From positions 2,542,001-2,606,000 of the forward strand of contig NC_079244.1 in the NCBI RefSeq assembly GCF_028009165.1: a DNA stretch of 64,000 bases, given 5' to 3'. Positions 47,823-58,447 of this stretch are shown piece by piece. This DNA comes from Akanthomyces muscarius (taxonomy: Eukaryota > Ascomycota > Sordariomycetes > Hypocreales > Cordycipitaceae). Both the position numbers and the translations under genes were made by a program. Every line of letters starts with the position of its first letter. The stretch's first letter is position 1. The notes below the pieces were generated by a model. The model was not told where the DNA came from, searched no databases, and saw only the letters and a list, made by a program, of their open reading frames with translations.

Positions 47823-49058
47823 CTTGGCTGGGCTGAAGCTGCGGTGTGTGGTAGTTGTAGGTGCTTTGTAGAAGAAGAAGCTCTCCAATAGTCAAAATCG
47901 GAGTAGCAAAGGTGCAGGGTCGCAGATATCTACTCCGGAGGAAGCGGGCAGCCCAATTATTAATAGTGAATCTGTGCTAGATTTTTTTGTGTCCCTCTTT
48001 TGATCCGTAAATGTAACAGGGGGTCGGGGTTCGGTTTGAGACGGTCAAAGACTGAACAAATTGTGGATGCTCACGCGGATACCGGCCGTGAGATGGTTGG
48101 TGGGAGGTGTTGAAGGCCGCGGTCGGAAGCTGCAGCCGGCTGTCGGAGAGAGATGAGATGGCGTTGAGCTGAAGTCAGCTGAACAGCGAGATTTGGTGTT
48201 GAACGAAGACAAAGGGCGCGGGGAAGCCAGATGTTTCGGATGTGAGCTTTGCGAAATCGTGGGAAAAGGTCTCGCAGACGCCCAAGTAATTATAGCAATG
48301 AGCCTAACAAGTCCACAGTGGAGAGGTGTCCGGCAATTCGAAGGAGAAAAATTCTTTTCGAAGGAAGAAAAATTAAGCTTGTAGTGGCTGCGATACCCAC
48401 TGGCACTGACGTCTGCGCAAAGGTCCACTTGAGTCAGTTGGAGGAGAGGTTAAGATGGTGTCATTGAGCCAGATGCTTACAACAGAGTAGTGGCAGTGAT
48501 GAGAGAATTGATGTTGCGGTGTACGGTAGCTTTTGTGTTGTGGTGTCCAAGTGTTCAAGGAAGACCGGTTGCGTGGGTGGCAGCTATAGTAATAAGTGCG
48601 ACGAATGCGGGCGGCGATGATCGAGCAGGAATGGTAGATGTAAGTGCAAGTTGATGAGAAGGCAGGCGATAAGGCAAGCTTATATAGCGATGGACGAAAG
48701 TAGATGACAGAAATGATGCGAAGTCTGAATATCAAAAGAGGTTAATGCGATGATGACATTTGTAGATGGAATCTGTAATCATGTCATGCGAAAGCAGAGC
48801 GTTTGTCATCATGGCGGTCGTTCCAGTCCAGCGCGTTCCGAGCTGGCGCTCTAAAATGCTTGCGGTCTGGCAGGTGCTGGCTGGCAGGTGCTGGCTGTGG
48901 CTGGCAAGCAGGGTAAGGTGACGGGCCGTCAAAGCTCGATCTGGAGGTATTCGGTACCTCTGTCCCCGCTGATCGCTCACGCACACTGCATGTAGTAAGT
49001 ACCGCATGCGCCCATCCCAAGGCGCCCTTCGCCGGCACACCGCCCGAGGTCACGGCCG

Positions 49059-49068
49059 ATGGCGCCAT
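49059..49068. promoter_or_regulatory. Putative CYS3/bZIP-type site ATGGCGCCAT
   Basis: The perfect palindrome ATGGCGCCAT fits the Neurospora CYS3 consensus ATGRYRYCAT, which controls sulfur genes. It lies 1.24 kb upstream of the cystathionine gamma-lyase start. About one match is expected by chance in a window this size, and an identical copy at 60798-60807 lies near no sulfur gene, so support is weak. Confidence 0.25.
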
Positions 49069-51634
49069 CGCTGAGCGCATTTCGCATTTTGCAGCATCCC
49101 GTTTGCACAAGGAAGAATTTGCGCATACCCAGTTGCCAAGGTAGGTAGGTATCCCAGATTTCCCGCTAGAGGCTTCCATCGTCCAGCCCAGCTTATGCAA
49201 GCTGCGACGCACAGCATTTCTGCCGCTTGCTGTCGCTGCTTGGATCTTGGGCCCTTTTAGCCAGTCGTCGACCGAGAGTTCCCAGGCCGCCCAAATCTTC
49301 TTCGCCGGTCGCCCGCTGCAATGTCCACCACCTACACCATCAAGCAGCTGTGATGCCTGTCGCGCAAGGGGGTGCTGAACATGCATGCCTTCTGCAGCAA
49401 CTCCCTGGCCACCAACTTGTCGAGCCCGTAGCTGCTGCCCGTCCGAGAGAACTGTAAAGTTGAAGCCGTCCGTGTCACCGCCACCGCCGCATTGTCGTGG
49501 ATGCCAATCTGGACGCCAAACAGGCCGCATCCAAAGCAAAAGACGCCATCCATCATGTTGCCGTCCGAGTCTTGCACGTCCCAGCAGCTTTGCGAGAGAC
49601 AATCGAACGAGCTGGTCTTGCCAGCAATGTTTCTCGCCGTCTTAGAAAGGGAGACCCAAGTCGTCGAGTGTACTGGGCGGCTCAGCGAGTGGGCCGTCGT
49701 GCACGCCAAAGCTGAGGCCCGTGACAGAGCCTGCAAGACCTTGGGCTGCAGTTGGCGAATCTAGGAATGTCCATCGTACATGTCGTTGAAGAAATGGTAA
49801 AGGTTGATGCAGATGTCTTTTTCAGCTACAGCCCACATATGTGGCAATTAATCTATCCTCGAAAGTCTACAGGTAACGTCGCACGCCATCGCGGGCCGTC
49901 GGCCGGATGGAGATGCTTGTAATTATACTGGTGGCGATGCTCCGAGAGCACATCCATGGCGTGCTTCGCCGTGGAGCTCGCTTTATGATGATCTTTTGCT
50001 TGCTTGCTACCGCATAAGCATCCGCGGCTGACTTATCAAACGATTACACGACTCTATCGACGACTGTTGCTGATCCCAGGGCAGCTCATCGCACCGTTTG
50101 TTGGGTACCATGGTCTTCGCGCATTTGGCTTCAGGTGAGTACGGAGGATGGCAAGTTGAAAGTCGTGTGGAAAGAAGAGATATGGGATAGAGCGATTGCA
50201 ACGATAAGGATGCAGCCCGTATCTGCGCCCAGTCTCCAACATCCTTGACCCAAGGGGTGTCGCATAATCACCCGTGGTAACTCGTTTGCTCGTGTACCAA
50301 CGCGTCGGGCGTAAGCACAGAGATAGCCAAGCCGAAATAAACGATTAGTTCCCGAGGGAAAGCATGTTTCACACAGTCGGGACGGCGCAACTATATATAC
50401 GAGCCCCCCTCGGCATCGGCCGGACTCGTGTTGGAGGGGGCTCATCCATTCGGACCCGGCGCGTCGAATCCGGCCGTGTTCGAGCCGCTTGGCCGTAACG
50501 ATTACGCTGGGCATCGTACTCGTACCGAACCGGCTTCAAGCCGGCACGGGCACCCCCAGGCAGACGGCAGCCGTGGCCGAGCAAGGGGGTGGACTGGGGC
50601 CGATCTGGGGATAGGTTGCCGCTGCAACGATATCTGGAAGAAGGCTGGGATGCATGCTGCGCTGCGTTGCGCCTCTTCTCTAGGCTACATGTCTACGTCA
50701 TCTGCGACCCGAGACTGTAGAGATTTCTTAGATGGCACGGTTGGGTGTGAGGCCTCTTCGCTGTGTGAGTGAGAGCACGTTTGTGCATGGGCCGATTTCG
50801 CACCGACTTTTCACCAATTCCACAGACAATGTCATGGCGCCCATCGATTAGGTGATTCGCCGTTGCAACCACGCCGCGACTCATCCGCCGCTTGGGTTCT
50901 ACAAAAGGGCCTGCAATCCTACCAGTTGCCCGCGCGGGCGGGCTTTGGAGGGACGGCCTGGCCATAAAAACTCCGCGGCAGGTGATTGTCCGCAAAGTTA
51001 CAGGCGTTGTGCGCTTGCTGTGTTCGTTGGCTCCCCGCTAACGGACGGCCTACAAGCTCCGCTGCGTGGTGGACGCCACAGCGCAGGCATCCCAAGGGAG
51101 GCTGTGTATCCGTACTTGGGCCTACCTACTTGCATTTACAAAACGTCAGTGAACCTTTGATCACGACAGAGCCATTCGTGATAGACCTGCCGTTTGCGTA
51201 AATTTATATCCCTGCCTTTTGTGCTGGCTGCATTGTAAACCGCTGAGCGTCATGAGGCTTGTAAATTCTCCGTTGTAAGTAGCAATCCGCTGAGAGCTCT
51301 GCTGTAACGTCTGTACGGGCCGAGAATTCCACAGCGTCATCCCTGACGAACCAATGGTGCACTTGGAAATAACGGTAGAATGACGCACGTAGCAGCCCGG
51401 GCCCCCTAGTTTCTCGGCCGGCTTGCAATCTCGTGGCTGTGCTATGCTGTGCTGTGCTGTAGCCTGTCTGGGTGTCTCGCTGGATCGCAGCTAGCTGGGC
51501 CGCCGCCCCGAAAGCGCGAAAGCGGGTTGAAGACCACTACAGAGAGGTAGGCCCGGTGCACTGTATCAAGGTAGGTAGACGAGCCTTGCTTCAGCGGGCT
51601 GACAGGTGGGCTAGACGGGGCCTTTGGGCGTCTC

Positions 51635-51664
51635 CCAGCTCCAGCTCCAGCTCCAGCTCCAGCT
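51635..51664 (+). repeat. CCAGCT hexanucleotide microsatellite, 5 units
   Basis: Five perfect CCAGCT units lie about 350 bases before the Zn2Cys6 regulator start, in its promoter or leader. The tract is likely to vary in length between strains. Confidence 0.9.
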
Positions 51665-52009
51665 TCCAGGTGGCAGCGAAGAAAAAAAGCGAAAGAGGCC
51701 CACCAACACTCCAAGCTGACCCTGTCCAACCATCTCTTTCACCAAGCCTGGGCCAACTACTTTTCTTTTCCCGGTGTCCATCTCATCTCACTTGGTCTTG
51801 GTTCCGTCCCAGATCGTCATCTGCCTTCTGCATCTCTCGTCTTGGGATCGCTTCGTTCAACCGTCTGCCACTGAGCTCACCCGTCTCGTGGCAATGCCCC
51901 AGGAGAGCATTCAACTTGCTCTCTCAAACACCACCCCGACGGCCTACTGAGTACCCCAGCGCCCGCCAAACGAACACGCCTACATCGCACACAGCCCCAG
52001 CAATTCGTG

Positions 52010-53708
52010 ATGCCGCCTCGCCGGTCTCACAAAAAGTCGCGTGCTGGATGCCGCAGGTGTAAGAACCGAAAGATCAAGGTACGTCTAGCCTGCTGATGCT
52101 GGCTCCTCCTCTCGACCTCGGTGAGAGGTTGCTCCATGACGCGCCGAACCGCACCCCATGGGCTCGTGAACCGCAGCACCACCACGTCTACGCCCACTTG
52201 GCTGACCCTATTCCGCGCACCTCATTCAGTGCGATGAAGTACATCCGCGATGCGGCAACTGCGTCAAGCACGGCGTCATGTGCGATTTCGAGAACCCTGA
52301 AATCATAGACGAACTCGCTACCGCCGCCACGCCAGCCGCGCCCAGCCCTCCAGTACCCTCGCCGGGAAGTCTGCAGACCAATAGCCACAGCAACGGCCAC
52401 GCCGTCAACACCAATGGCAATGGCATCAACGGGTTGCGCCCGTCTCCGCGCAAGCAATCTCCCATGCCCATGCCGCCCGTCTCCTCGCCATCCGTCACAG
52501 AGTCGCTGCACAACTCGGCCCCCCAAAGCGCACGGAGCGGGCCAACGCCGCCCTCAAACTCCACGTCCACACGCCCAGTCGATCGCTTGCTCGAGCTTCG
52601 CCTATGGCACCACTTCACGACGAGCACTTATAGAACACTTCTCCACAACGTACCCGCTGCCGATGATATTTGGAAGCTTGAAGTCCCGAAACTGGCCTTT
52701 GGCGGCAAGACCTACCTTGCCGACGCCATCCTCGCCGTTTCAGCCCTGCACCTACGATCTTTGAATCCCGACGATAAGAACCTCGTGCAAGCCTCCCATG
52801 CCTACTCTGCGTCTGCCCTGGCCGACTACTGCTCTTCATTGGCCGGTGGTATCCAGGATGAAAACGCAGAGGCGCTGTTCCTCACCGCGTGTCTCATTGC
52901 TTTCCAGGCCACAGCTTCTCGCATCTTTATCAAGGATGATGGCGAAATGACACCTAGCACTGGAAGAAACTCATCTCGATATCCTCTGCCTCTAGCCTGG
53001 TTCCATGCCTTTCAAGGTGTCAAGACCGTCGTCGCGACGTCGTGGCAGTGGATTTTTAACAGTCCCACCGTTGTAGCCGTCATCAACTCACAGCCTAGTT
53101 TTGCGCTCGACATGAACCCTCTAGGCTCCAGTTCCTTTTTCGGCCACCTTCTCGAAGGTGTCGAGGACGAAGTATCCTCAGAAGATCCCAGTATGAACAT
53201 GCTCTCTCAACAGGGGTACGTTCACGCCGTGTCCGTTCTCAACTGGGCGCATCAAAATCCTTATCCGCCGGCAACGCTCGCCTTTCCGGCCGCCGTTTCC
53301 AAGCGATTCGTCCAACTTGTCGAGGCCAAACGCCCACGCGCCCTCGCCATTGTTGCATGCTTCTTTGCGCTCTTGAAACGCATGGACAACGTCTGGTGGT
53401 TGGGAGACGTCTCGAAGCGCGAAGTCATGGGCCTTGTCAGCCTGTTTGAGCCCGGCTCCGGCTGGTGGCGGCATCTCGAGTGGCCCGTCCGCATCGCGCT
53501 CTGGGACGGCGACGCGAATGCCATTCCTGCCTCCGTATGGGGGGCTGAGTGCGAAGAGGAGCCCACGGGCGAGTATGGCTTAGTCGAGACGATGAAAAAC
53601 CATGTCGAGCTGCTGGCGCGCATGAGCCACGCCATCCCTCAGTCACCGACTGCAGATCTGACGGACATTACTGGAGAACTGGGTTTCGCTGCTGTGCCCT
53701 TGGATTAA
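52010..53708 (+). CDS. Zn2Cys6 transcription factor, Upc2-like layout
   Basis: Two exons, 52010-52078 and 52230-53708, give 515 aa. The N-terminus MPPRRSHKKSRAG is followed by a complete zinc cluster: Cys14, Cys17, Cys24, Cys31, Cys34 and Cys41 with spacing 2-6-6-2-6. The 151-nt intron falls exactly before Cys24, a position common for this class. A Pro/Ser/Asn-rich linker (about residues 50 to 125) leads to an alpha-helical domain starting LLELRLWHHFTTSTYRTLL and including VPKLAFGGKTYLADAILAVSALHL, as in fungal regulators with the DUF3468 or Upc2/Ecm22-like middle region. It is expected to bind CGG-type DNA sites in the nucleus. The target pathway is unknown; no biosynthetic cluster lies nearby. 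It is convergent with RPF2. Confidence 0.9.
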
Positions 53709-54307
53709 GCGTTGATGGTTTGAAGCAAGGCGTTTTGTCGGCGCACCACCACTGGGACATGGTTTTTTAGATTACAATCGTGGGTTTAACGGAACGAAAA
53801 GGCAATCTTTCGGACTCCATCAGGCATTGGAAAAGGCGTTGGTCGTGGCATTTTACCACTTGGATTCTGATACTAAGGCGCATTGCCTTGTTATCTTCTT
53901 TTAGCGTTTGCTGTAATGATGGGTTTTAGCTTCCTTGGTGAAGGATTATATCTTGTATATAGATGCTATGTTGGGCAGGATGTGCCGCAGGCTCGCTCAG
54001 TCGTGTGAACAAGGCGTTTAGGTGGGTGTGAGAACTAGAGATCATGATTCACCTCGGGTTCAAATGTGCCCAAGGCAACACTGGTTAGCTGGTTGTCTTG
54101 TCAATAGACAGCTTCACAAAATTGTCGATGCATAATGAATTTTGTCGTGAGAACCATGAATTTTTCTAAAGCCATGACTACTCTCAGCTAAACAGATACC
54201 CAGATATACCAAATAACGCCAAGCCCGTGATGCACATTGTAAATAACACGACGTATGACACCTTTTATTTCGTTCTTTTTCCGCCCAGGGCATATTTGCA
54301 CTGTCAT
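53709..54307. other. Convergent 3' region between the Zn2Cys6 gene and RPF2
   Basis: About 600 bases where the two genes end facing each other; T- and A-rich, consistent with 3' untranslated regions. Nothing else is seen. Confidence 0.6.
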
Positions 54308-55353
54308 TTATTGCTTGGAGCGCTTGGCCTTCTCCTCCTCGGCGACGTCCTCGACACCGACCTCCTGGTCCTGGTCGTCGAGCCGGCTGCGCTTGAGACC
54401 CTTCATCTTTCTCGTCTGCATGGTGCCGAGGTCCTGCTTGCCAATGTGCACGCGGCCGATCTTGTCGCCCATGGTGTCGGTGGTGATGTTCTTCTTGGGG
54501 CGCTCCTCGAGGCCGCGGGGCGTCTTCATGGCCTCCTTGCGCATGGCCTCGTCGGGCTCGCGCATGCGGCCGACGCGAAAGTCCATGCGGGGGCCGATCT
54601 CGTCGACCTCGACGCGGGGCAGCTTCTGGCCGCTGCGCTTGGTGCGGATGAGGTAGACGCGCATGTGGATGGCGGGCTTGACGTCGGTCACGACGCCGCT
54701 GTTGTCCTCTTCCGTGGTGAAGCTGACAATGTACTGCAGGCCCTCGACGTCAATCTTGTCGGCGGGCTCGCCCTTGAAGAAGTCGGTCAGGACGCTCTTG
54801 GCGAGCGTGTACTCGTTGGCGACGGGGCTCTCAAAGGCGGTGCCGGCAAAGAGCAGCATGGGCCGCTGGCCGATGGAGAACTTTTTGTTCTTGAACTGCG
54901 CCATGGCGCGGAACGACACCGGGTCGAGGTGCAGCTCGAGCATGTCGAGCACCTTGTAGCCAAAGGTGCGGACAAAGGTCATGGCGTGCGGGCGCTTCTT
55001 CTGGCTGCTGCCGAAGAGCAGCATGCTGGCGTCGTTCTTCTCGGAGAAGAACTCGAGCGAGGTGGCGTCCTCGAACGGGTGGATCGGGTTCTTCTTGGAA
55101 AACTTCTTGACGTGCGGCTGGTGCATCTGGTAGAGGTCGTTGAGGGCGTCCTGCACAATCTGCGAGCAGCTACCGCCACGCAGCACCAGGCACGTCTTGG
55201 GGTTCTCGATGGCCTTGGGCTCGCGGGCGGCCATAGCGCGCTTGGAGCGGGCATTGCGAGGTTTTCTGGTGGGAGGGGATGGATTAGTCGTTGAACAGAG
55301 GGATCGAGTATACAAATTTGCGTGTGGAATGGTCCTTACACTGTACGAAGCAT
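54308..55353 (-). CDS. RPF2: Ribosome production factor 2 (Brix domain, 60S assembly)
   Basis: Two exons, 55353-55340 and 55265-54308, give 323 aa. The first exon has only 14 coding bases; splicing through a 74-nt intron creates MLRTVKPRNARSKRAM, the conserved start of Rpf2. The Brix domain spans about residues 28 to 235 (LVLRGGSCSQIVQDALNDLYQMHQPHVKKFSKKNPIHPFED in several shorter blocks, then SLEFFSEKNDASMLLFGSSQKKRPHAM and LDMLELHLDPVSF). The C-terminal tail is basic then Glu/Lys-rich (KGLKRSR, EEEKAKRSKQ). With Rrs1 it brings 5S RNP into pre-60S particles in the nucleolus. It is divergent from PEX5 with about 580 bases between starts. Confidence 0.95.
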
Positions 55354-55930
55354 TTTGGCGGCGCAATGTTGGTTGGCTATGTGCTTGATCTCCGTCCGTA
55401 TCGACAGCCTCTCGCTTTTTTTTTCTGATGGCGGTTTGGAGAAAAAATATCTTATCGATAACAAGATTGGCGCCAATCTTCAGTGGGTTGCAGGCCGCCC
55501 GTAAGGTCCTCCAGCTCCAGCGGGCCCTCAGGCAAATAGGCAATCGGTAAAGGCCGTTCCCCGCAGTCACGTGTGCTGCCCAAGTCCGATGCTTCCTAAT
55601 CAGAATTTCAAAAAGAGCAAGGCCGCCACCAGCGCCTGAGTGACGCTGCCAGACGGACGGCCCGGACACCGGCCTGCTGCCTCGGTAGATTCCCCACGCC
55701 CAGGCCGAGCCACAAGCTTAGCCTGCACCGACACCTCCATCGCACTACCCCAACATTTGATTCTCCCATCTTCCATTCCCTGTCATCTTCTTCCTTCATC
55801 TCCTTACTTGCAGTGAACGCACAAGCAACCACGTCCACACCGACCTCCAACATCCACGATACATATACTCCCCTGCCCGTCACTTCTGTCGCCACCCCGC
55901 CTTGCGAGATAATCTAGTCCTGCCGCCATC
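55354..55930. promoter_or_regulatory. Divergent promoter region shared by RPF2 and PEX5
   Basis: 577 bases between two start codons facing apart. The PEX5 side (about 55730-55920) is CT-rich as a typical leader. The RPF2 side has an A/T-rich stretch near 55420-55470. No specific binding site is convincing. Confidence 0.5.
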
Positions 55931-57950
55931 ATGTCGTTCATGGGTGGCGCCGAGTGCTCGACCGCGGGCAACCCGCTCAGCCAGTTCCAGAAACACGTTC
56001 AAGACGACAAGACACTACAGCGCGATCGCCTCGTCGGTCGCGGCCCCGGCGGTCAACTAAATGGTTTCCGCAGTCAGAATGCCAACGCTCCCCAGGACGA
56101 GGTACGGCACGCGCGCTCGCTCCGGCTGTAAGCTCGTGACATGACTAATCGTTTCATGATTTCTGTAGATGATGAACGGCTTCCTCAATGGCGGTCCCAA
56201 TATGCAGCAAGAGTTCCCCATGCAGGGCCCCATGAATCCAGTTCAACACACACCCATGCGCGCCAGCTCTACATCACCGACCTGGGCACACGACTTCAAC
56301 AGCCAGCCCGGCATGGAGTCGGCCTTCAAGCCCCCAAGCAACTCCCACTTCAGTGCCGAGGAGTTTGCCCGTTTCAACATGAACGGTCAGGGCTCCTCTG
56401 CCCGCTCCAGCCCCATGCAAGCCAACATGTCGGGCAGTCAGATGCAGCGCCCGATGATGAACAGCGGCATGGGCATGGGCATGGGCATGGGCATGGGGTA
56501 CGGCATGGGCGGATCCATGATGCCCATGTACCAGCAGCAGCAGCAGATGCGCAACCAGCAGCAGCAGCAACCACAAGATGTCAAGGGTAAGGGCAAGCTT
56601 GTCGAGCTCGACGAAAGCAAGTGGGAGGAGCAGTTTGCCCAGCTGGAGCTGGAGGACCAAACCGAGGCCGAAAAGGTCAAAGAGAATGAAGAAGCCAGCG
56701 CCGCCGAGCGCGAGCTGGATGAAATGGACCGGGCTATCCAGTCTGAAACGAATGAGTTCGGTGATTTCGAATCCCTTTGGCGAGGAATACAAGCTGAGAC
56801 GGCTGCTGCTAGGTCCCTGGTTCAAGATGAATCTCTATTCGACCAATTCGATACCGAGTGGACGAACGATATGATCCCCGATTTGCAAGGCCTCGGAGAC
56901 TGGGGCCGTTTCGGCGACCCCGTCGTCGAGAACTACATGTTTGAGCAGGAGAACTTTTTCAAGGACGAGAAGAATGCTTTCGATGAGGGCGTCCGCGTCA
57001 TGAAGGAGGGTGGAAACCTTTCCCTGGCCGCTCTGGCCTTTGAAGCCGCCGTTCAGCAGAACCCCGAGCACGTGGAAGCCTGGGTCTACCTTGGCTCAGC
57101 GCAGGCGCAAAACGAAAAGGAGACAGCTGCCATCCGCGCGCTAGAGCAGGCGCTCAAGCATGACCCCAACAACCTTGCCGCTCTGATGGGCCTTGCCGTC
57201 TCCTACACCAACGAGGGCTACGACAGCACCGCATACCGCACGCTCGAGCGCTGGCTCTCGATCAAATACCCAACCATCCTGGATCCCAAAGACATTCACC
57301 CACCTGCCGATATGGGCTTCACCGATCGCCAGATTCTGCACGAAAAGGTCACGGACCTGTTCATCAAGGCCGCGCAGCTCAGCCCCGATGGCGAACACAT
57401 GGATCCGGACGTGCAAGTCGGTCTCGGCGTCCTCTTCTACGGCGCCGAAGAGTACGACAAGGCCGTCGACTGCTTCCAGTCGGCGCTGCACTCGTCGGAG
57501 CAGGGCACCATGAACCAACAGGAGCAGCTGCACCTGCTCTGGAACCGCCTGGGCGCGACGCTGGCCAACAGCGGCCGCTCCGAGGAGGCCATCGCAGCGT
57601 ACGAGCAGGCGCTGTCGCTGTCGCCCAACTTTGTGCGCGCTCGCTACAACCTGGGAGTCAGCTGCATCAACATTAGCTGCCACCAGGAGGCGGCCTGCCA
57701 CTTCCTCGCCGCTCTCGAGATGCACAAGTCGATCGAGAAGTCGGGCCGGAGCAAGGCTTACGAGATCCTCGGCGAGGGCAGCGCCGCTCAAGTCGACGAG
57801 ACGCTCGACCGCATGTCGGCACAGAACCGCAGCAGCACGCTGTACGACACCCTGCGCCGCGTCTTTACGCAGATGGGCCGCCGGGATCTGGCCGAGAAGA
57901 CGGTCCCCGGTGTCGACCCTGACGTGTTCCGTCCCGAGTTTGACTTTTAA
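55931..57950 (+). CDS. PEX5: Peroxisomal PTS1 import receptor Pex5
   Basis: Two exons, 55931-56101 and 56169-57950, give 650 aa; the intron is 67 nt. The N-terminus MSFMGGAECSTAGNPL holds the conserved Cys9 expected to be mono-ubiquitinated for receptor recycling. The disordered half carries WxxxF-type Pex14/Pex13 contacts at Trp96-Phe100 (WAHDF) and Trp209-Phe213 (WEEQF), with further Trp motifs at 261 and 288. A Met-Gly dipeptide repeat at about residues 157 to 170 and Gln runs are species features. From about residue 335 the tetratricopeptide repeats begin (LAALAFEAAVQQNPEHVEAWVYLGSAQ in two parts, ALEQALKHDPNNLAALMGLA, later LWNRLGATLANSGRSEEAIAAYEQALSLSP) and bind C-terminal SKL signals. 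It shuttles cargo from cytosol to peroxisome. Length is normal for fungi. Confidence 0.96.
56466..56495 (+). repeat. GGCATG hexanucleotide repeat inside PEX5, 5 units
   Basis: Five perfect GGCATG units encode Gly-Met repeats from about residue 157 of Pex5, in the disordered N-terminal half. In-frame length change would be tolerated there. Confidence 0.9.
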
Positions 57951-58425
57951 AGAGACAATAGGGGACTGAAGACGGTGGAAAGATGAGGACGGACAGTGAG
58001 TTTGAGCGCAAGGGAATGCCGTGATACCAAAAAGCGGAGCATAATGATAGGTTCCGGTGTACATATAGAATATAAATGAGGCTGTCTGGTACTGGAGGAT
58101 CCACAAGAATGAACGGCATGGGCTTGAGCGGGACAACATTTACGTGGTCCATGTTACCACGGATACAATATATTGCATTTACTGTATTCTATTTTTTCCG
58201 TTTTAAATGTATAGAAACAGTCACCAAAGCTTGGTTGAAGTATTGTAATGTTCCTACCATGCCCAGTGTCTGTTGGGCAGGGTGGCAGATCGTGAGCGCA
58301 AAATGGCCTTGAGGATCTGCGCATGCAGCTCCGCAAGTCGCGCCTGGAAATGGCGACACCGTAGTCATAGAGCGAAGCTCGCACATCTGATTTCCTCGCC
58401 GAGCTCCAGGGTTGCTTCCAAACGA

Positions 58426-58447
58426 GGGGGGTGGGGGGGGAGGGGGG
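58426..58447 (+). other. G-run block able to form a G-quadruplex
   Basis: Three G-runs of 6, 8 and 6 are separated by single T and A bases, so 20 of 22 bases are G. The middle run alone can supply two G-tracts, giving the four needed for a quadruplex. It lies about 480 bases past the PEX5 stop codon. Confidence 0.75.

Larger units (their letters stand above)
47823..52009. other. Intergenic region between CYS3 and the Zn2Cys6 gene
   Basis: About 4.2 kb between divergent gene starts. It contains a CYS3-type palindrome at 49059-49068, an isolated TATATATA at 50391, a CCAGCT microsatellite at 51635-51664, TGCTG-rich sequence near 51440 and TACTGAGTA at 51945. A 272-codon open frame on the minus strand (49602-48784) has no recognisable motif. 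The last 350 bases are CT-rich and probably the leader of the zinc-cluster gene. Confidence 0.5.

Noticed and set aside
47823..47888. Upstream in-frame ATG that would lengthen cystathionine gamma-lyase by 22 residues
   Set aside because: The extra residues (Phe/Tyr/Thr/Ser-rich) are not family-like; the ATG at 47822 follows a purine at -3 and gives the usual length.
54227..55294. 355-codon open frame antisense to RPF2
   Set aside because: Shadow of the Brix-domain gene caused by codon bias; no motifs, and the sense frame is clearly coding.
57141..58139. 332-codon open frame antisense to PEX5
   Set aside because: Overlaps the TPR region in reverse and has no motif of its own.
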